Assembly: GCF_910592395.1 (NCBI RefSeq)
Contig: NC_088325.1
Span: 1,800,001-1,864,000, forward strand
Origin: Lineus longissimus
Taxonomy: Eukaryota > Nemertea > Pilidiophora > Heteronemertea > Lineidae
Direction: 5' to 3'
Length of the DNA stretch: 64,000 bases
The notes beneath the pieces are model-generated. The model did no database searches and was not told the origin of the DNA. It saw only the letters and a program-made list of their open reading frames with translations. Positions 37,401-49,966 of this stretch are shown piece after piece. The translations under genes and the position numbers were made by a program. Position 1 is the first letter of the stretch. The number at the start of each line of letters is the position of its first letter.

Positions 37401-40400
37401 TATTGTGATAGTTTTGTATCTGTCATGTTTTAGTTCAGTTCAAATAAAGTTATCTAGCACAGAGCAGATTGACCTCGAACTCCTTCTCTCTCACTTTTCG
37501 ATACACGTAGCCACACTGTGAGATTCTTCTGGAACCCCATTCCTACCAAGGGCTTCAGAATTGACTATTAAGGTGGCCATTGAAATACACCCATCTCCGT
37601 TGGGAAACCACTAACAACAGATGATACAACTTACCTGGTTTCAGAAGCTTAAATTTGAAAACCTTCGTTTGAAATCCGCTCGTTTTCACAGGGCACGTAT
37701 AGTTCCCATAATCGGAGGATTTGACGTGTTCGATGGCCAACTTGCTCGACGTCGGCCCGGAAATGATTTCATATTCGGACGATGAGTTCGAAAGGATGTT
37801 GTCATCTTTGGACCAGACGTAACCAGTTGTTGCCGGAGTCGGGTTGGCGATGATGAACAGTTCAAACGATGCCTCTTTGCCTATCTCACCCACCACGTCA
37901 TACGTCATGTTGGCCTCTGGGTCTATTCTAGGAGAAACTGTGGGTGAAAAGGAAGTGTTCAGTGGCAAATGCATAATGCAGTGTGCACTGCATCAGCGAA
38001 AGATTTTGTAAACGGATAAAAACTGTTAAGTTCTTTTCAGTACTTCGCCAAGACCTCTGTGAATTCCTTCTGCTCCTTCTCTGTAAACCCTTCAAGACAT
38101 TATACTATGTTTCCACCTATTGAATTACAAAGCAATAATTTTAAGTGATTTGTTGTCAGACAGATGAGCTAATGAATAGTTGTAACGGTATTCAAAATGA
38201 TCACAAATACATGGAAAGGAATTTCATAAGGATTTTCAGTTTAGATAAGAAGATTCATTCCAATATCTCAGCAGATATATTACAAAGAATGCAGAACCAA
38301 ACTTACAATGCACAGTCAGGACTGCCGATGCCTGTCCCATCCCACCAAGATTCCAAGCCTTACAAGTGTAAGTCCCACTCCTATCGTATGGTATGCGCAC
38401 GAACTCGAAAAGCTTCCCATTCTGCGTGCTGGTCTCGGCGTCTTGGATAACCTGTTCCGCAGTGGAGCCGCTCTTCATCCAAAGCCACTGGTACCGCGAA
38501 ATAATCTCTGATTGGTGGCCGACGCTGGTAGCACATTCAAACTGCACGAATTCATGTTCATTCACAGTTGTCTTATCGATTTTAACTTGAACATCAGGCG
38601 GAACTGAAAACAGAAGGTGTTACTGATTAATCTTTTTAGGAAAACCTAAGAGATTGGTGTAGCATGTTAAAGCAAAGCTCTAGAGAGTTGGTTTTAAATA
38701 GAAATACAACCCATTTTGGCCAAATAATTAGGTATTGGAAGTTTGCATAAAGGTGGAGGGCTGTTTGGCAAAGATTGCACATCAAAGAATTTGAAAAGTG
38801 TTTATGCAACTGACCAGTGGTAATTACTACATGTATACATGTAGTCTGATATTTTGAGGGAGATACATGTATTTGTAGTTGAAAATATGCCGGCACATGA
38901 TCGAGAGGTACACAGGCAGAATTGTCCATGCATGGATCATTGATGGGCCCATGGATGGATGCACTGATGGCCCATGCGCCACCTAATGTTGGGAATTCCA
39001 TCATAGGCCCACTGCCGTTGGTTCCCCTAAAAATGGCCATATGCAGTAAAGTATAAGCCCATCATAGACCTATGGATGAAGACTTTTTCCTGTGTAGTTG
39101 GTTTTCATTTGCGTAAGTATCTGGTACATCTAGAATTCAAGACAGATTACATTGTATTGTATTCAACGACCCCCCTGTAAATCTACAAGATCCCCTCGAA
39201 ATTAAAACTTGCATGGTGGCTTCTTTGAAGCTGTACCAACAGGCGTACCCTTGCTTCTTCCCACTGACAAGGCTTATTATAAACCGCGAGATGCGGAATG
39301 CGGAATCGCGAGATGCCAACCTCGGTGGGAGAACCACCCGCCACAGAATGTATTGCAAATATTAAACTTGAAAAGGCGAACATTCATGAGACCGAGGCTA
39401 TAGCGGGGAGCTATCTCATCCATGGTAATCTGTCACAACCAATTATGTTCTCGTCGATTCTTTTCTGTTGATATTTAACTGAGATCCCATACTTGGCGGG
39501 AAGCTACTCTGTTAATTGAGTGCCTGAGATGTGTTTAGTCTGTCACATGCAGACTCATGCATTACATTTGTGAGTCTGCCTCACGATTGGCTCATAGTGG
39601 CTTCACACTGGCAACAAATCGGGAGCTAATTCGCAAGGGACAACGTATATTACAGATAATGGTCGTCGATTTTTTATCATGAAATTTGTTATTGAAATAA
39701 GCAGCACGTGCATAACAAGGATCAAATTCGTGTAATTTATGAATGAAACAGAAAACTTATAGGACAAACGAACACTTAGCATTTCTTTCGCGTCGTATAG
39801 AACATTTAAAACGCATGAGTATATTCCGAGGCGAAGATTGTGCCAGGACAGAATCCTGTTGCGAATAACACAAATAAAATCGTTTAGAATTAGGCCCACG
39901 GCATTGACCGCTTTAGCGCCACTGACGTTGGTTCCTTATGGTATAAGGCTGGGATGTGTTATGATTTTTACGGGTATCAAAAAAAGGTGAATTCATCGAT
40001 TGAAAAAAACATTCGAAATCCCCGCGAGTGTGGCTTTACAAACAGCTTTTGGCCAATGTTCATACGATAAAGTAAAAAACACACCACTGAATCATACCAA
40101 ACAGCGTATGAAACAGCGTATGATTGTTATTAAGCTCTTGTACCAGCTCGTACTGCATGCCATGCTCCCTCGTGGTAGAATGAAAGTGAAAGAAAATGAT
40201 CCTAAATGTGGCCTCTTCAAAATAGTTTGCCAAGTGAAACCTTCTTAGGGCAGAAGAAGCGGGGAATTCAGGAGGAGGAATTGGGATATGGAGTTTAGTT
40301 GCTATAGAGGCCCTGTCAGGGATTATCACTAAATCCCCTGAAAGTCAGTCGTCTGTTTGGACATACATGTAGGTGCATGTAGCCTCTGTATTGTCTTCGG

Positions 40401-43400
40401 ACACACTGCCATTGAATGTAGAATTTCATGGCACCAGACAAATGGTGATTGTTGTGGTCCGGTAGGGTAGAAGATCTTGGGGCAGGCAGGAAAGTAATGA
40501 TTACTCATCTCGCGATTTCTCAACAGATGTGGTCCTCCTGGTTTGACGTAACAAATGGCTCGGCTTAATAATGAACAGTCCAAATTCCGAGATATCGACA
40601 CTCTTCTCTTATAAGAGCGATTTTCAGTGCTGCATTGACTTTTTCAACATATCGAAAACATCAAACTGGTTAGTGGCCATAACTCCCACATCTTACCCAA
40701 CATATAATCTCAACCTGGTTGCGGCCTTTGTTACAACTTCCCTATTATATACATTGTATTACATATCGTTCCGTCGTTTCGCTATCTCCTTTAAGGATGA
40801 ATTTGTGTTCTGCATTGATATATATGTTTTTTCAAACTTACCTAAAACGTCCAATCCCAGCCTGTCTGTGGCCCTTTGTCCATCAGCCTCACACAACCAA
40901 AACCAACTGTCCAATGGTTGAACATTTCTTAATTGAAAATTATAGTTATTCTTATCACATTGAGTGTTTGTTAATCTCGATTTGTACTCCTTGAAAGCAA
41001 CAGAGCAACCGTCGGTAATTTTTCTGAAAGGGAAAATAAAGGGTGGCAAACTGTGCCACCACCTCACATGCTTTACATCGCTGGCGGTTCCACCCGCAAT
41101 GTTACAACTCAGCGTTATCATTTCTCCGAGGCGTGGACTTGAATTGCTGATGGTATTCGTTACCGTATAATCAAGAGAATCTGAAATTAGAAAATGAAGA
41201 CGCGATCTTTTGTCAATGAACTCAGGCTAACACATTACGAAGTAACATTGTATTCTATAACAACTGGGTTGGGAATGAACCGCACATTACAGTGTAAATG
41301 TACTATGCGCCAATGAAGCCTCGTTTTGAATTCAGCGGTTTGGGCTAGGCAACCATTACCGCTTCGGTTGGTGAAAACTGTGGAAGCATTAATTCAAAAG
41401 CATTTAAAACCACATTATTCGACATTTAATTTTGAGATGTTTGAGAATATAAATTGATACCTCCAGTGAGGTGGAACACTCTGTGGGAATTGATGATTAT
41501 TCGAAAGAGAAAATGATGATACGACGGAGATGTTTTGAGTGGCTTCGAAGCGCTTCAGTAATTTTGGTTGTAATTTTGTGTATTCCGAATTTTATCGAGC
41601 GATTTTTAGTGCTGCATTGACTTTTTTAACATATCGAACTCATCAAATCTGGTATATGGCCATCACTCCAGCATCTCACCTAACAAATCATCTCAATCTG
41701 ATTGCGACCGTATTAATGACAACTTCCCGTTATCCTTCCGTCGTTTCACTATCTCCTTTAAGGATGAATTTGTGTTCTGCATTGATATATATGTTTTTTT
41801 CTAACTTACCTAAAATCTTCAATCTCGGTATGTCTGTGGCCTCTTGTCCATCAGCCTCACACAACCAAAGCCCACGGTCCGAAGGTTGAACATTACTTAA
41901 TTGAAAATTATAGTTATTCTTATCACATTGAATGTTTGTTAATCTCGATCTGTACTCCTTGAAAGCAACAGAGCAACCGTCGGTAACTATTTCGAAAGGG
42001 AGATCAACGGGTTTCAACCGGTGCCACCACCTCACATGCTTTACATCGCTGGCGGTTCCACCCGCAATGTTACAACTCAGCGTTATCGTTTCTCCCCGGC
42101 GTGGACTTGAATGGCTGATGGTATTCGTTACCGTATAATCAAGAGAACCTGAAATTAGAAAATGAAGACGCGTATGGCAAACCGTTCGTCCAATAATTAA
42201 GAAAACCTAGTTTTATTGAAGAAAACCTGGTTTTCTTCTTAAAAAACATAGTTTTCTTCAAGAAAACCATGTTTTCTTTCACGAAACTAGGTTTTCTTCG
42301 AAGAAGCATAGGTTGATTTAAAAAAACCTAGTTTTCTTTTAAAAAACCTGGTTTTTTAACAAGATAACTTGGTTTTTTAAATCAACCTATGCTTCTTCGA
42401 AGAAAACCTAGTTTCATGGAAGAAAACATGGTTTTCTTGAAGAAAACTACGTTATATGCAATTCTTTTTCAAAACCAAGTTTTTAATGAAAAAGACCAGG
42501 TTATTTTTCATAACCTAGTCTTTTTACCTCGTCCCTGTTTGGCCTGAGCATGGCAGGGGAGAGGTTGGATTTTGCTTACCCGGGTTAGCAACCCGGGCTA
42601 CGGATTTACGCTTACTCTGCATGCGCAGTGAGCTCGTCGATGAAGGAAAGGAACAGACGTACCAAAGGCCGCACAACCCGGGTAAACTACGGTGGATCGC
42701 CAATCTCGCCCCAAAGGTCACGCGTGTGCTGAGGGGACGGGGTAAAAAGACTGGGTTGTTTCGAAACCAGGTTTTCTTCTTTCGAAACTACGTTTTCTTG
42801 TTAAAAAACATGGTTTTCTTTGTTTTCTTCAACGAAACTAGGTTCTTTTGGAAGAAAACCAGGTTTTTATGATAAAAACATGGTTGTTTTAATTATTAGT
42901 CAAATGGCTGGATAAAAACATAGTTTTTTCTTTTTTCGAAACTTGGTTTTGAAGAGAAATCATGGAACCTACACTTTATGCAAAAAGAATAAGTTATTTT
43001 TTAAAAAACCTAGTTTCATGGAAGAAAACCTGGTTTTCTTCAATAGAAACATAGTTTTCTTCAAGAAAACCATGTTTTCTGGTTAAAAAACTTACTGTAG
43101 TTTCATTGAAAAAAAACTAGGTTTTCTTGAAGAAAACTATGTTTTTTAAGAAGAAAACCATGTTTTTTTCAAAAAAACTAGGTTTTCTTAATTATTGGAC
43201 GAACGGCTTGCCATAGACGCGGTCTTTTGTCAGTGTACACAGGATAACACATTACGAAGTAACATTGTATTCTAAAACAACTGGGTTGGGAATGAACCGC
43301 ACATCAGTGTAAATGCACTATGCGCCAATGAAGCCTCGTTTTGAATTCAGCAGTTTGGGTTAGGCAACCATTACCGCTTGGGTTGGTGCAAAATGTGGAA

Positions 43401-44586
43401 TCATTTCAAAACATTTAAAACCACATTATTCGACATTGAATTTTGAGATGTTTGAGAATAGAAATTGATACCTCCAGTGAGGTTTCAATTCCCTACACAA
43501 TGTCGACAAGGTGGAAGCCTTCTGTGGGAATTGATGATTATTCGAACGAGAAAATGATGATACGAAGGAGATGTCTATCTCCTAGGATGAATTTGTGTTC
43601 TGCATTGATATATGTATTTTTCAAACTTACCTGAAACGTCCAATCTCAGCCAGTCTGTGGCCTTTTGTCCATCAGCCTCACACAACCAATACCCACGGTC
43701 CAAAGGTTGAACATTACTTAATTGAAAATTATGGTTATTTCTATCACATTGAATGTTTGTTAATCTTGATTCGTACCCCTTGAAAGCAACAGAGCAACCG
43801 TCGGTAACCATTTTGAGAGGGAAAGATATGTACCACTGGTGCGACCATCTCACATGCTTTACATCGCTGGCGGTTCCACCCGCAATGTTACAACTCAGCG
43901 TTATCGTTTCTCCGATGCGTGGACTTGAATTGCTGATGGTAGTCGTTATCTTTACCTCAGGAGTACCTAAGATTAGAAAATGAAGACACGATCTTTTGTC
44001 AATGCAAACAGACCAACACATTACGAAATAACATTGTAACAATGTTAACGAGGTGGATCAATAGAGGGAATAGAGGATTATTCCACTGAAAAAATTGTGA
44101 TACGAAGCAAATGTTTTGAGTGACTTTGCAGCGCTCTAAATATTTTGGCTGTCAATACCAAATACCCTACCAACATGTGAAATATATATCTCATAGTTGT
44201 TTCCTTTTTCGGGTTTCGAAAAATGTATTTTTTAATTTGAAGTTGGCCGCTGATTCAGTTTCTTGGTTTAGTTTTTAGGTTGGGACAGTTATGCTTATGG
44301 CTATAAGCTTTTAGTTATCGATTCGATTATATTAAACTAGTGACTGCACTGGGCTGCCAAAGGGTAACCGACTTGATTAGCTTTACCCAAGGTTTTTTTA
44401 CCTTGCCCATCTTTATAGTACCATAGTCGTGACAATCAGGAATAAGTACCTAACTCTGTTTTACTAATAACATAGTATTGCAGCAGTGAACAGCAATCAC
44501 CGCGATAATAAAAAATGTAAACTACGCAAAAATGACTTACCTCTGATCAAGAGTAGTGAAAGAATCGAAAGTTGTAGAAGTTTCAT
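30754..44586 (-). CDS. Gene C: complete Ig/FN3 receptor, short tail, two Ig pairs
   Basis: This is a twelve-exon gene of 3654 coding nt (1217 residues). It has a leader, three V-type Ig domains (16-127, 128-240, 241-353), two Ig pairs (354-553 and 554-752), two FN3 domains (753-953), a membrane helix (954-977) and a tail (978-1217) with a single 63-residue tyrosine repeat. All introns are GT-AG and the frame is continuous. Compared with gene B it has one more Ig pair and four fewer tail repeats. It would reach further from the membrane but offers fewer phosphotyrosine sites. Introns carry a Harbinger-type element, a foldback element and a Penelope-like fragment, none of which touches a splice site. 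A receptor role is inferred from architecture; the ligand is unknown. Confidence 0.85.
31862..31931 (-). CDS. Gene C exon 11: transmembrane helix
   Basis: This 70-nt exon encodes AVGGLVGAGIVAITGVVLAV then ILW and has no charged residue. The Penelope-like fragment lies 45 bases upstream of the acceptor. Confidence 0.8.
31976..32107. mobile_element. Penelope-like retroelement fragment
   Basis: This is a 132-bp insert flanked by an exact 18-bp direct repeat, ATCTTCATCAGACTCAGC (31958-31975 and 32108-32125), and absent from genes B and D. It contains GTGTCAAATACACGAAACGT, which resembles the stem II and GAAAC core that Penelope-like elements derive from hammerhead ribozymes. The CTGATGA half is degenerate here. 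A truncated SINE is the alternative. Confidence 0.5.
32257..32541 (-). CDS. Gene C exon 10: fibronectin type III domain 2
   Basis: This is a 285-nt phase 1-1 exon with EKPKTSLKGVNRIGKK, VGWERVTGKY and YYYYMVVEDG. The donor has consensus G before GTGAGT. Confidence 0.8.
32921..33238 (-). CDS. Gene C exon 9: fibronectin type III domain 1
   Basis: This is a 318-nt phase 1-1 exon with the same FN3 signature as gene B exon 7 (ATLKWISE, GYMFRVRSRNSHTGTHTSN). Confidence 0.8.
33239..34294. other. Gene C intron between FN3 domain 1 and Ig pair 2
   Basis: This is the counterpart of 14044-15097, with a G-run at about 33477-33491 and the same GC-rich patch near 33980. No gene is seen. Confidence 0.5.
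34295..34597 (-). CDS. Gene C exon 8: Ig domain (pair 2, second)
   Basis: This is a 303-nt phase 1-1 exon starting SPRIDPEASSTYDVVGK, with HYGNYTCSVKTS near its end. It joins directly to the first FN3 exon. Confidence 0.8.
34766..35059 (-). CDS. Gene C exon 7: Ig domain (pair 2, first)
   Basis: This is a 294-nt phase 1-1 exon with FECATSGGYPDHIERYQWLW and DRSGTYSCKAWN. It is closer to the single pair of gene B than to pair 1 of the same gene. Confidence 0.8.
36534..37277 (+). mobile_element. PIF/Harbinger-type DNA transposon, non-autonomous
   Basis: This is a 744-bp element in a gene C intron. Long terminal inverted repeats begin AGCTCTGTACACACTGACAA, and it is flanked by direct TAA (36531-36533 and 37278-37280). 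The paralogous site in gene D (about 60127-60135, GCCTAATGG) has a single TAA and no insert, so it is an empty site. A plus-strand open frame (36722-37048) includes KRVWTRPWI, resembling the RxWxRPWI segment at the start of Harbinger nucleases; the rest of the transposase is missing. The 3-bp TAA duplication is typical of this superfamily. Confidence 0.8.
37635..37937 (-). CDS. Gene C exon 6: Ig domain (pair 1, second)
   Basis: This is a 303-nt phase 1-1 exon with TGYVWSKDDN and DYGNYTCPVKTS. It is bounded by CACCCACAG and GTAAGT. Confidence 0.8.
38307..38603 (-). CDS. Gene C exon 5: Ig domain (pair 1, first)
   Basis: This is a 297-nt phase 1-1 exon. The loop between the core Cys and Trp reads TSVGHQSEIISRYQWLW, unlike the GGYPDHIE form in pair 2. 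It has DRSGTYTCKAWN. Confidence 0.8.
38604..40841. other. Gene C intron between V domain 3 and first Ig pair
   Basis: This is a diverged copy of the same intron, with the same palindromic segment near 38930. Short open frames here are not conserved in frame between copies. No gene is supported. Confidence 0.5.
40842..41180 (-). CDS. Gene C exon 4: V-type Ig domain 3
   Basis: This is a 339-nt phase 1-1 exon. The variable segment is WHSLPPFIFPFRKI. The usual LDRGxWxCE motif is replaced by LDSWFWLCE, so the conserved Gly of DxGxW is lost. The exon is otherwise intact. Confidence 0.8.
41810..42148 (-). CDS. Gene C exon 3: V-type Ig domain 2
   Basis: This is a 339-nt phase 1-1 exon. The variable segment reads WHRLKPVDLPFEIV, quite unlike the paralogues, while the flanking framework is unchanged. 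The foldback element starts 24 bases upstream of the acceptor, in the preceding intron. Confidence 0.8.
42173..43215. mobile_element. Foldback/MITE-like element
   Basis: This is a 1043-bp insertion in the intron between V domains 1 and 2 of gene C. Its ends are inverted (TATGGCAAACCGTTCGTCC and its complement with one mismatch), with direct GACGCG at 42167-42172 and 43216-43221. The arms are built from many short AGAAAACCTAGTTTTCTT-like palindromes, around a GC-richer core (about 42530-42745). It is absent from the same intron in genes A and B. No open frame of note. Confidence 0.75.
43631..43966 (-). CDS. Gene C exon 2: V-type Ig domain 1
   Basis: This is a 336-nt phase 1-1 exon. It starts GTPEVKITTT, and the variable segment after VRW reads SHQWYISFPLKMV. 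It ends at the canonical donor GTAAGT. Confidence 0.8.
44541..44586 (-). CDS. Gene C exon 1: leader
   Basis: This exon encodes MKLLQLSILSLLLIR plus one base, ending at GTAAGT. It differs from genes A and B only by Lys for Asn at residue 2 among the residues seen. Confidence 0.8.
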
Positions 44587-45519
44587 CGCGATCAGAGTTG
44601 TAGTTGGCTGGGAAATTCGACCATGGAGAGATTAGTTTACACTAATATCTAAAGTGACTCCATTTGAAAGCGATAACTACTCTCGGCATCAAGTTGGCGA
44701 TGACTCTGGATCATGTGATGATAAGGCATCAGGTTTTGTGACAAGATAACGTCATGTTGTTCCCTTCCAGTTTGATCTGACCTACTGGTCTGGTATTCCT
44801 TCAGATCGTTGACATGGCAAACTATCAGATGTGTATATGGTCTCTTACTCAAACAACAGATTTTCCGTGACAAAAAAAATAGCAAACAGAAGTTTGACAG
44901 GCGAATATAAAATATGATATAATTAGCAAGAACAAAGAAGCATGATATACATTGTACTCTCACAAGTGATCAGTTATACCGTAAACTGCCATCGGTTTGA
45001 AAATGTTAAGTCCATGAACTTTCCATTGATGACTGTCGCTACTGGGTCTAGATGAGCACATGGCGACTCTTGACCGTGAACAATATCGTCACTCAAGTGA
45101 CTTGGAGCCATTTCTTGAGCGCCATCGGCTTGTCATGTGCAGCTCTCGGCCGTGTTTTGACCGGGATGGTCGTGTTACAAGCAAACATGACAAAAGGTGA
45201 CATCGCCCGATTAGGTCACCGTACTGAATAAGTGACAAAAATCAACGACTGATTATGTGACATCGCCGGATTAAGTGACACAAATCAAAAAGTTATAGGT
45301 GACCGACGTACCAACGATTGAGGTGGATGACGAAACTAAGCATTGTAGTTTTAATCAATGACTTATCCAGTGACGAATTTAGGGGAATTATCCCGAAAGG
45401 TTGCATTTTCGAACGGTGCACACTGGAGTTAACAGTGTTAAAACCGCTTCCACTATGGTGTTAGTTCGACTTTAGGCAAGTTTCAAACTATGGCCTTTGA
45501 CAGACACCTCGAAAGATAT
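44587..45519. promoter_or_regulatory. 5' flank of gene C (presumed promoter)
   Basis: This is a diverged counterpart of the gene A and B flanks, with the same order of blocks. A 104-codon minus-strand open frame here (44963-44649) is not kept in the other copies and is not called a gene. Confidence 0.3.
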
Positions 45520-45860
45520 TCTGGAGGTTCACATCAACACTGTCACAACACCCGTAAATCTTCACCACCTCTTGGACTGTCAACAGCCCTGCACATAGAC
45601 AGCGAGGCGTTTCACATCAACACTGTCACAGCAACCGTTAAATCTTCACCCCCTGCTGGACTATCAGCACCCCTGCACAAAGACAGCGAGGCGGTTCACA
45701 TCAATACTGTCACAGCACTCGTAAATCTTCACAACCTCCTGAACTGTCAGCACCCCTGCACAAAGACAGCGAGGCGGTTCACATCAATACTGTCACAGCA
45801 CCCGTAAATCTTCACCACCTCCTGGACTATCAGCACCCCTGCACATAGACAGCGAGGCGA
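45520..45860. repeat. 84-bp minisatellite, about 4 copies
   Basis: This is a short, more diverged array upstream of gene C. Units are mostly 82-83 bp, so no frame persists. Confidence 0.85.
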
Positions 45861-47053
45861 ACAATTATACTCTGTGTGGGAATATACAAGAGTTATGGAA
45901 TACCAGCATTAGCTTTTCCAACTACACGCAAAATAAAGAGTCTTTCAATATATAGAAGGACCGATATAACTGTCAATTGCTTGAATACATCAGGAGCTGG
46001 CGCATCCTCAAAAGGCAAATAGGCTAGAAATGCCCAAGAGCGTTCATCAGAAGTTAGAGGTATCGCCTTTTACCGTCATAAGGCTACGAATAGGCACGGT
46101 TGTGATATTCGAAAAACTTCTGTAGTGTTTACAAAATGATTTACATGTATCTACAAATTGGAGAAATGAAAGTGATACCACTTGCATAGATCTCATCATA
46201 ATTGCCATGAAAAAAATCCTGTCCAATTCGGTCACCAAAAAAATCTCTTACGAAGCTGATTAACGACCGAGTTAATCTGTTTCCTGACAATCAAAGGGCC
46301 TACATAACTCATAAATTCAGCGGGTACATTGTTTAGTCTGAGTATCTTACATAAATGTGTGATGAGCAGGATTGTATTGTAGTTGCTGTATCACACGAAA
46401 TTTCCGTTTATTCAGTTATGGATATGCTTTACGGTTTCATTTTCATTTGTAATAACCCATTAAGTAATTATCACATCAAAAAAATGCATATACATTATGC
46501 AATCATAATCTCAATGACAAATCATCATCCACTATCATCATACATGTAGAACAATGGCATGGCAATGAGTCATTTTCATTCCTATATCAAAGACAATGGT
46601 AACCAATGGGAACTGTCATCAGACTCAGACTGTAATTGAGCGTCAAATCGGAAATAGGCCTCGGCCCGGTTTTTCAAAACAACCTTTGTCACTAACGCTG
46701 GCGTTATCTCCTTCAGTTAAGTCCTTATCAATCCTCACTTATTTTGTGTGTTAAGTATTATAACCCTTTACCAATATCATGATAACATTTTCAACATTCC
46801 AATACCAATTGCTATTTTCTTACATATATTCTCAAAAAGCATATTTCTGTGATAGCCTGACTCTGTAGCTAGATTTAGAATCAACTATAGATTGAGGATC
46901 CACTTTCATCCCAGCCATGTATTTACCACAACTTGACATTATGATAAGCTCTATTTCACTGTGCAACTCTCCCGATGTCGCTGCCCAAAAATCATGACAG
47001 TTTTGTTAGTAATTCTTATTATACATGTACATGCATAACTAAATAAATGTGGT
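45861..47053. other. Spacer between 84-bp and 61-bp arrays (gene C flank)
   Basis: This is a diverged copy of 8086-9571, missing the RT-like fragment. The minus-strand frame at 46238-46047 is a shortened relative of 8448-8122. No gene is supported. Confidence 0.35.
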
Positions 47054-47783
47054 AAGCCTTCTAAACGATCCAACCTCACCATCTCGGATGCATGCAATCA
47101 ACATACAAGTCCAAGCCTTCTATAAACGATCCAACCTCGCCATCTCGGATACATGCAATCAACATACAAGTCCAAGCCTTCTATAAACGATCCAACCTCG
47201 CCATCTCGGATACATGCAATCAACATACAAGTCCAAGCCTTCTATAAACGATCCAACCTCGCCATCTCGGATACATGCAATCAACATACAAGTCCAAGCC
47301 TTCTATAAACGATCCAACCATACCATCTCGGATACATGCAATCAACATACAAGTCCAAGCCTTCTATAAACGATCCAACCTTACCATCTCGGATACATGC
47401 AATCAACATACAAGTCCAAGCCTTCTATAAACGATCCAACCATACCATCTCGGATACATGCAATCAACATACAAGTCCAAGCCTTCTATAAACGATCCAA
47501 CCATACCATCTCGGATACATGCAATCAACATACAAGTCCAAGCCTTCTATAAACGATCCAACCTTACCATCTCGGATACATGCAATCAACATACAAGTCC
47601 AAGCCTTCTATAAACGATCCAACCTCGCCATCTCGGATACATGCAATCAACATACAAGTCCAAGCCTTCTATAAACGATCCAACCTCGCCATCTCGGATA
47701 CATGCAATCAACATACAAGTCCAAGACTTCTATAAACGATCCAACCTTACCATCTCGGATACATGCAATCAACATACAAGTCC
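47054..47783. repeat. 61-bp minisatellite, about 12 copies
   Basis: This is an array of the same unit in the spacer between genes D and C, with mixed sub-types. Confidence 0.9.
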
Positions 47784-48306
47784 CAATTGGTTTATCAATC
47801 GTGGTCATCAGCAAAATTTAAGGCAATGCCTAGCTTTTAACATCTCATTCTGAAATCGATATAGCATATTTACAAAGCTATAAATGAATAGAAGCTTATA
47901 TTTTTGGAAGTGATACTTCACTGGAGATATTGGTTCACATCCCCACCACTAGGGCTGCTAGACTCTTCCCGGGTGTATATATAATGCAGACTATGGATAT
48001 ATTCAATATCTGCAACTGATAGGACCGAAGTGGTGGTGACAACATTCCAATACCAATTGCTATTTTCTTACATATATTCTCAAAAAGCATATTTCTGTGA
48101 TAGCCTGACTCTGTAGATTTAGAATCAACCATAGATTGAGGATCCACTTTCATCCCAGCCATGTATTTACCACAACTTGACATTTTGATAAGCTCTATTT
48201 CACTGTGCAACTCTCCCTGTCTTTGATGAATACATGTCGCTGCCCAAAATTCATGACAGTTTTGTTAGTAATTCTTATTATACATGCATAACTAAATAAA
48301 TGTGGT

Positions 48307-49524
48307 AAGCCTGCTAAACGATCCAACCTCGCCATCTCGGATACATGCAATCCACATACAAGTCCAAGCCTTCTATAAACGATCCAACCTCGCCATCTCG
48401 GATACATGCAATCAACATACAAGTCCAAGCCTTCTATAAACGATCCAACCATACCATCTCGGATACATGCAATCAACATACAAGTCCAAGCCTTCTATAA
48501 ACGATCCAACCTCGCCATCTCGGATACATGCAATCCACATACAAGTCCAAGCCTTCTATAAACGATCCAACCATACCATCTCGGATACATGCAATCAACA
48601 TACAAGTCCAAGCCTTCTATAAACGATCCAACCATACCATCTCGGATACATGCAATCAACATACAAGTCCAAGCCTTCTATAAACGATCCAACCATACCA
48701 TCTCGGATACATGCAATCAACATACAAGTCCAAGCCTTCTATAAACGATCCAACCTCGCCATCTCGGATACATGCAATCAACATACAAGTCCAAGCCTTC
48801 TATAAACGATCCAACCATACCATCTCGGATACATGCAATCAACATACAAGTCCAAGCCTTCTATAAACGATCCAACCTTACCATCTCGGATACATGCAAT
48901 CAACATACAAGTCCAAGCCTTCTATAAACGATCAAACCATACCATCTCGGATACATGCAATCAACATACAAGTCCAAGCCTTCTATAAACGATCCAACCT
49001 CGCCATCTCGGATACATGCAATCAACATACAAGTCCAAGCCTTCTATAAACGATCCAACCTCGCCATCTCGGATACATGCAATCAACATACAAGTCCAAA
49101 CCTTCTATAAACGATCCAACCTCGCCATCTAGGATACATGCAATCAACATACAAGTCCAAGCCTTCTATAAACGATCAAACCATACCATCTCGGATACAT
49201 GCAATCAACATACAAGTCCAAGCCTTCTATAAACGATCCAACCTCGCCATCTCGGATACATGCAATCCACATACAAGTCCAAGCCTTCTATAAACGATCA
49301 AACCATACCATCTCGGATACATGCAATCAACATACAAGTCCAAGCCTTCTATAAACGATCCAACCTCGCCATCTCGGATACATGCAATCAACATACAAGT
49401 CCAAACCTTCTATAAACGATCCAACCTCGCCATCTCGGATACATGCAATCCACATACAAGTCCAAACCTTCTATAAATGATCCAACCATACCATCTCGGA
49501 TACAAGCAATCAACATACAAGTCC
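48307..49524. repeat. 61-bp minisatellite, about 20 copies
   Basis: This is a second array in the same spacer, separated from 47054-47783 by about 520 bases that repeat the array flanks. Several units share the variant GATCAAACCATACC. Confidence 0.9.
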
Positions 49525-49966
49525 CAATTGGTTGATCAAAAGTGGTCATCACTAAAATTTGGGCAATGCCTAGCTTTTAACATCTTATTCTGAAACCGAT
49601 ATAGCATATTTACAAAGCTAATGAATATAAGCTTATACCTTAGGAATTGATACTTCACTGGAGATATTGGTTACCAAAGCCGCGAAGGTGGAGCTAAAAT
49701 GACCACAACCTGACATTTTATAGTGGTCACATTTTGGCTAACGCCAGGCTTTCAAAGGCTAATTTTGAAAAACACGGTGACATATTTTACAATAATGAAT
49801 AAAAGCCCATATTATTATTACATTCGTAACATCAACTCTATCTATCTTGTGAAAACTATTGTGGCATCTGCAAAATACATATTTGATCCGGTAAATTAAA
49901 GACTGGATCAGAATTTAATCTCGTCTATAGGTTTTTGCTTTTCGTCTGCAGAATTAAATAGGGTCT

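Noticed and set aside
44649-44963. 104-codon minus-strand open frame upstream of gene C
   Set aside because: It ends before the leader ATG, is not in frame with it, and is not preserved upstream of genes A and B. It is presumed promoter or UTR.
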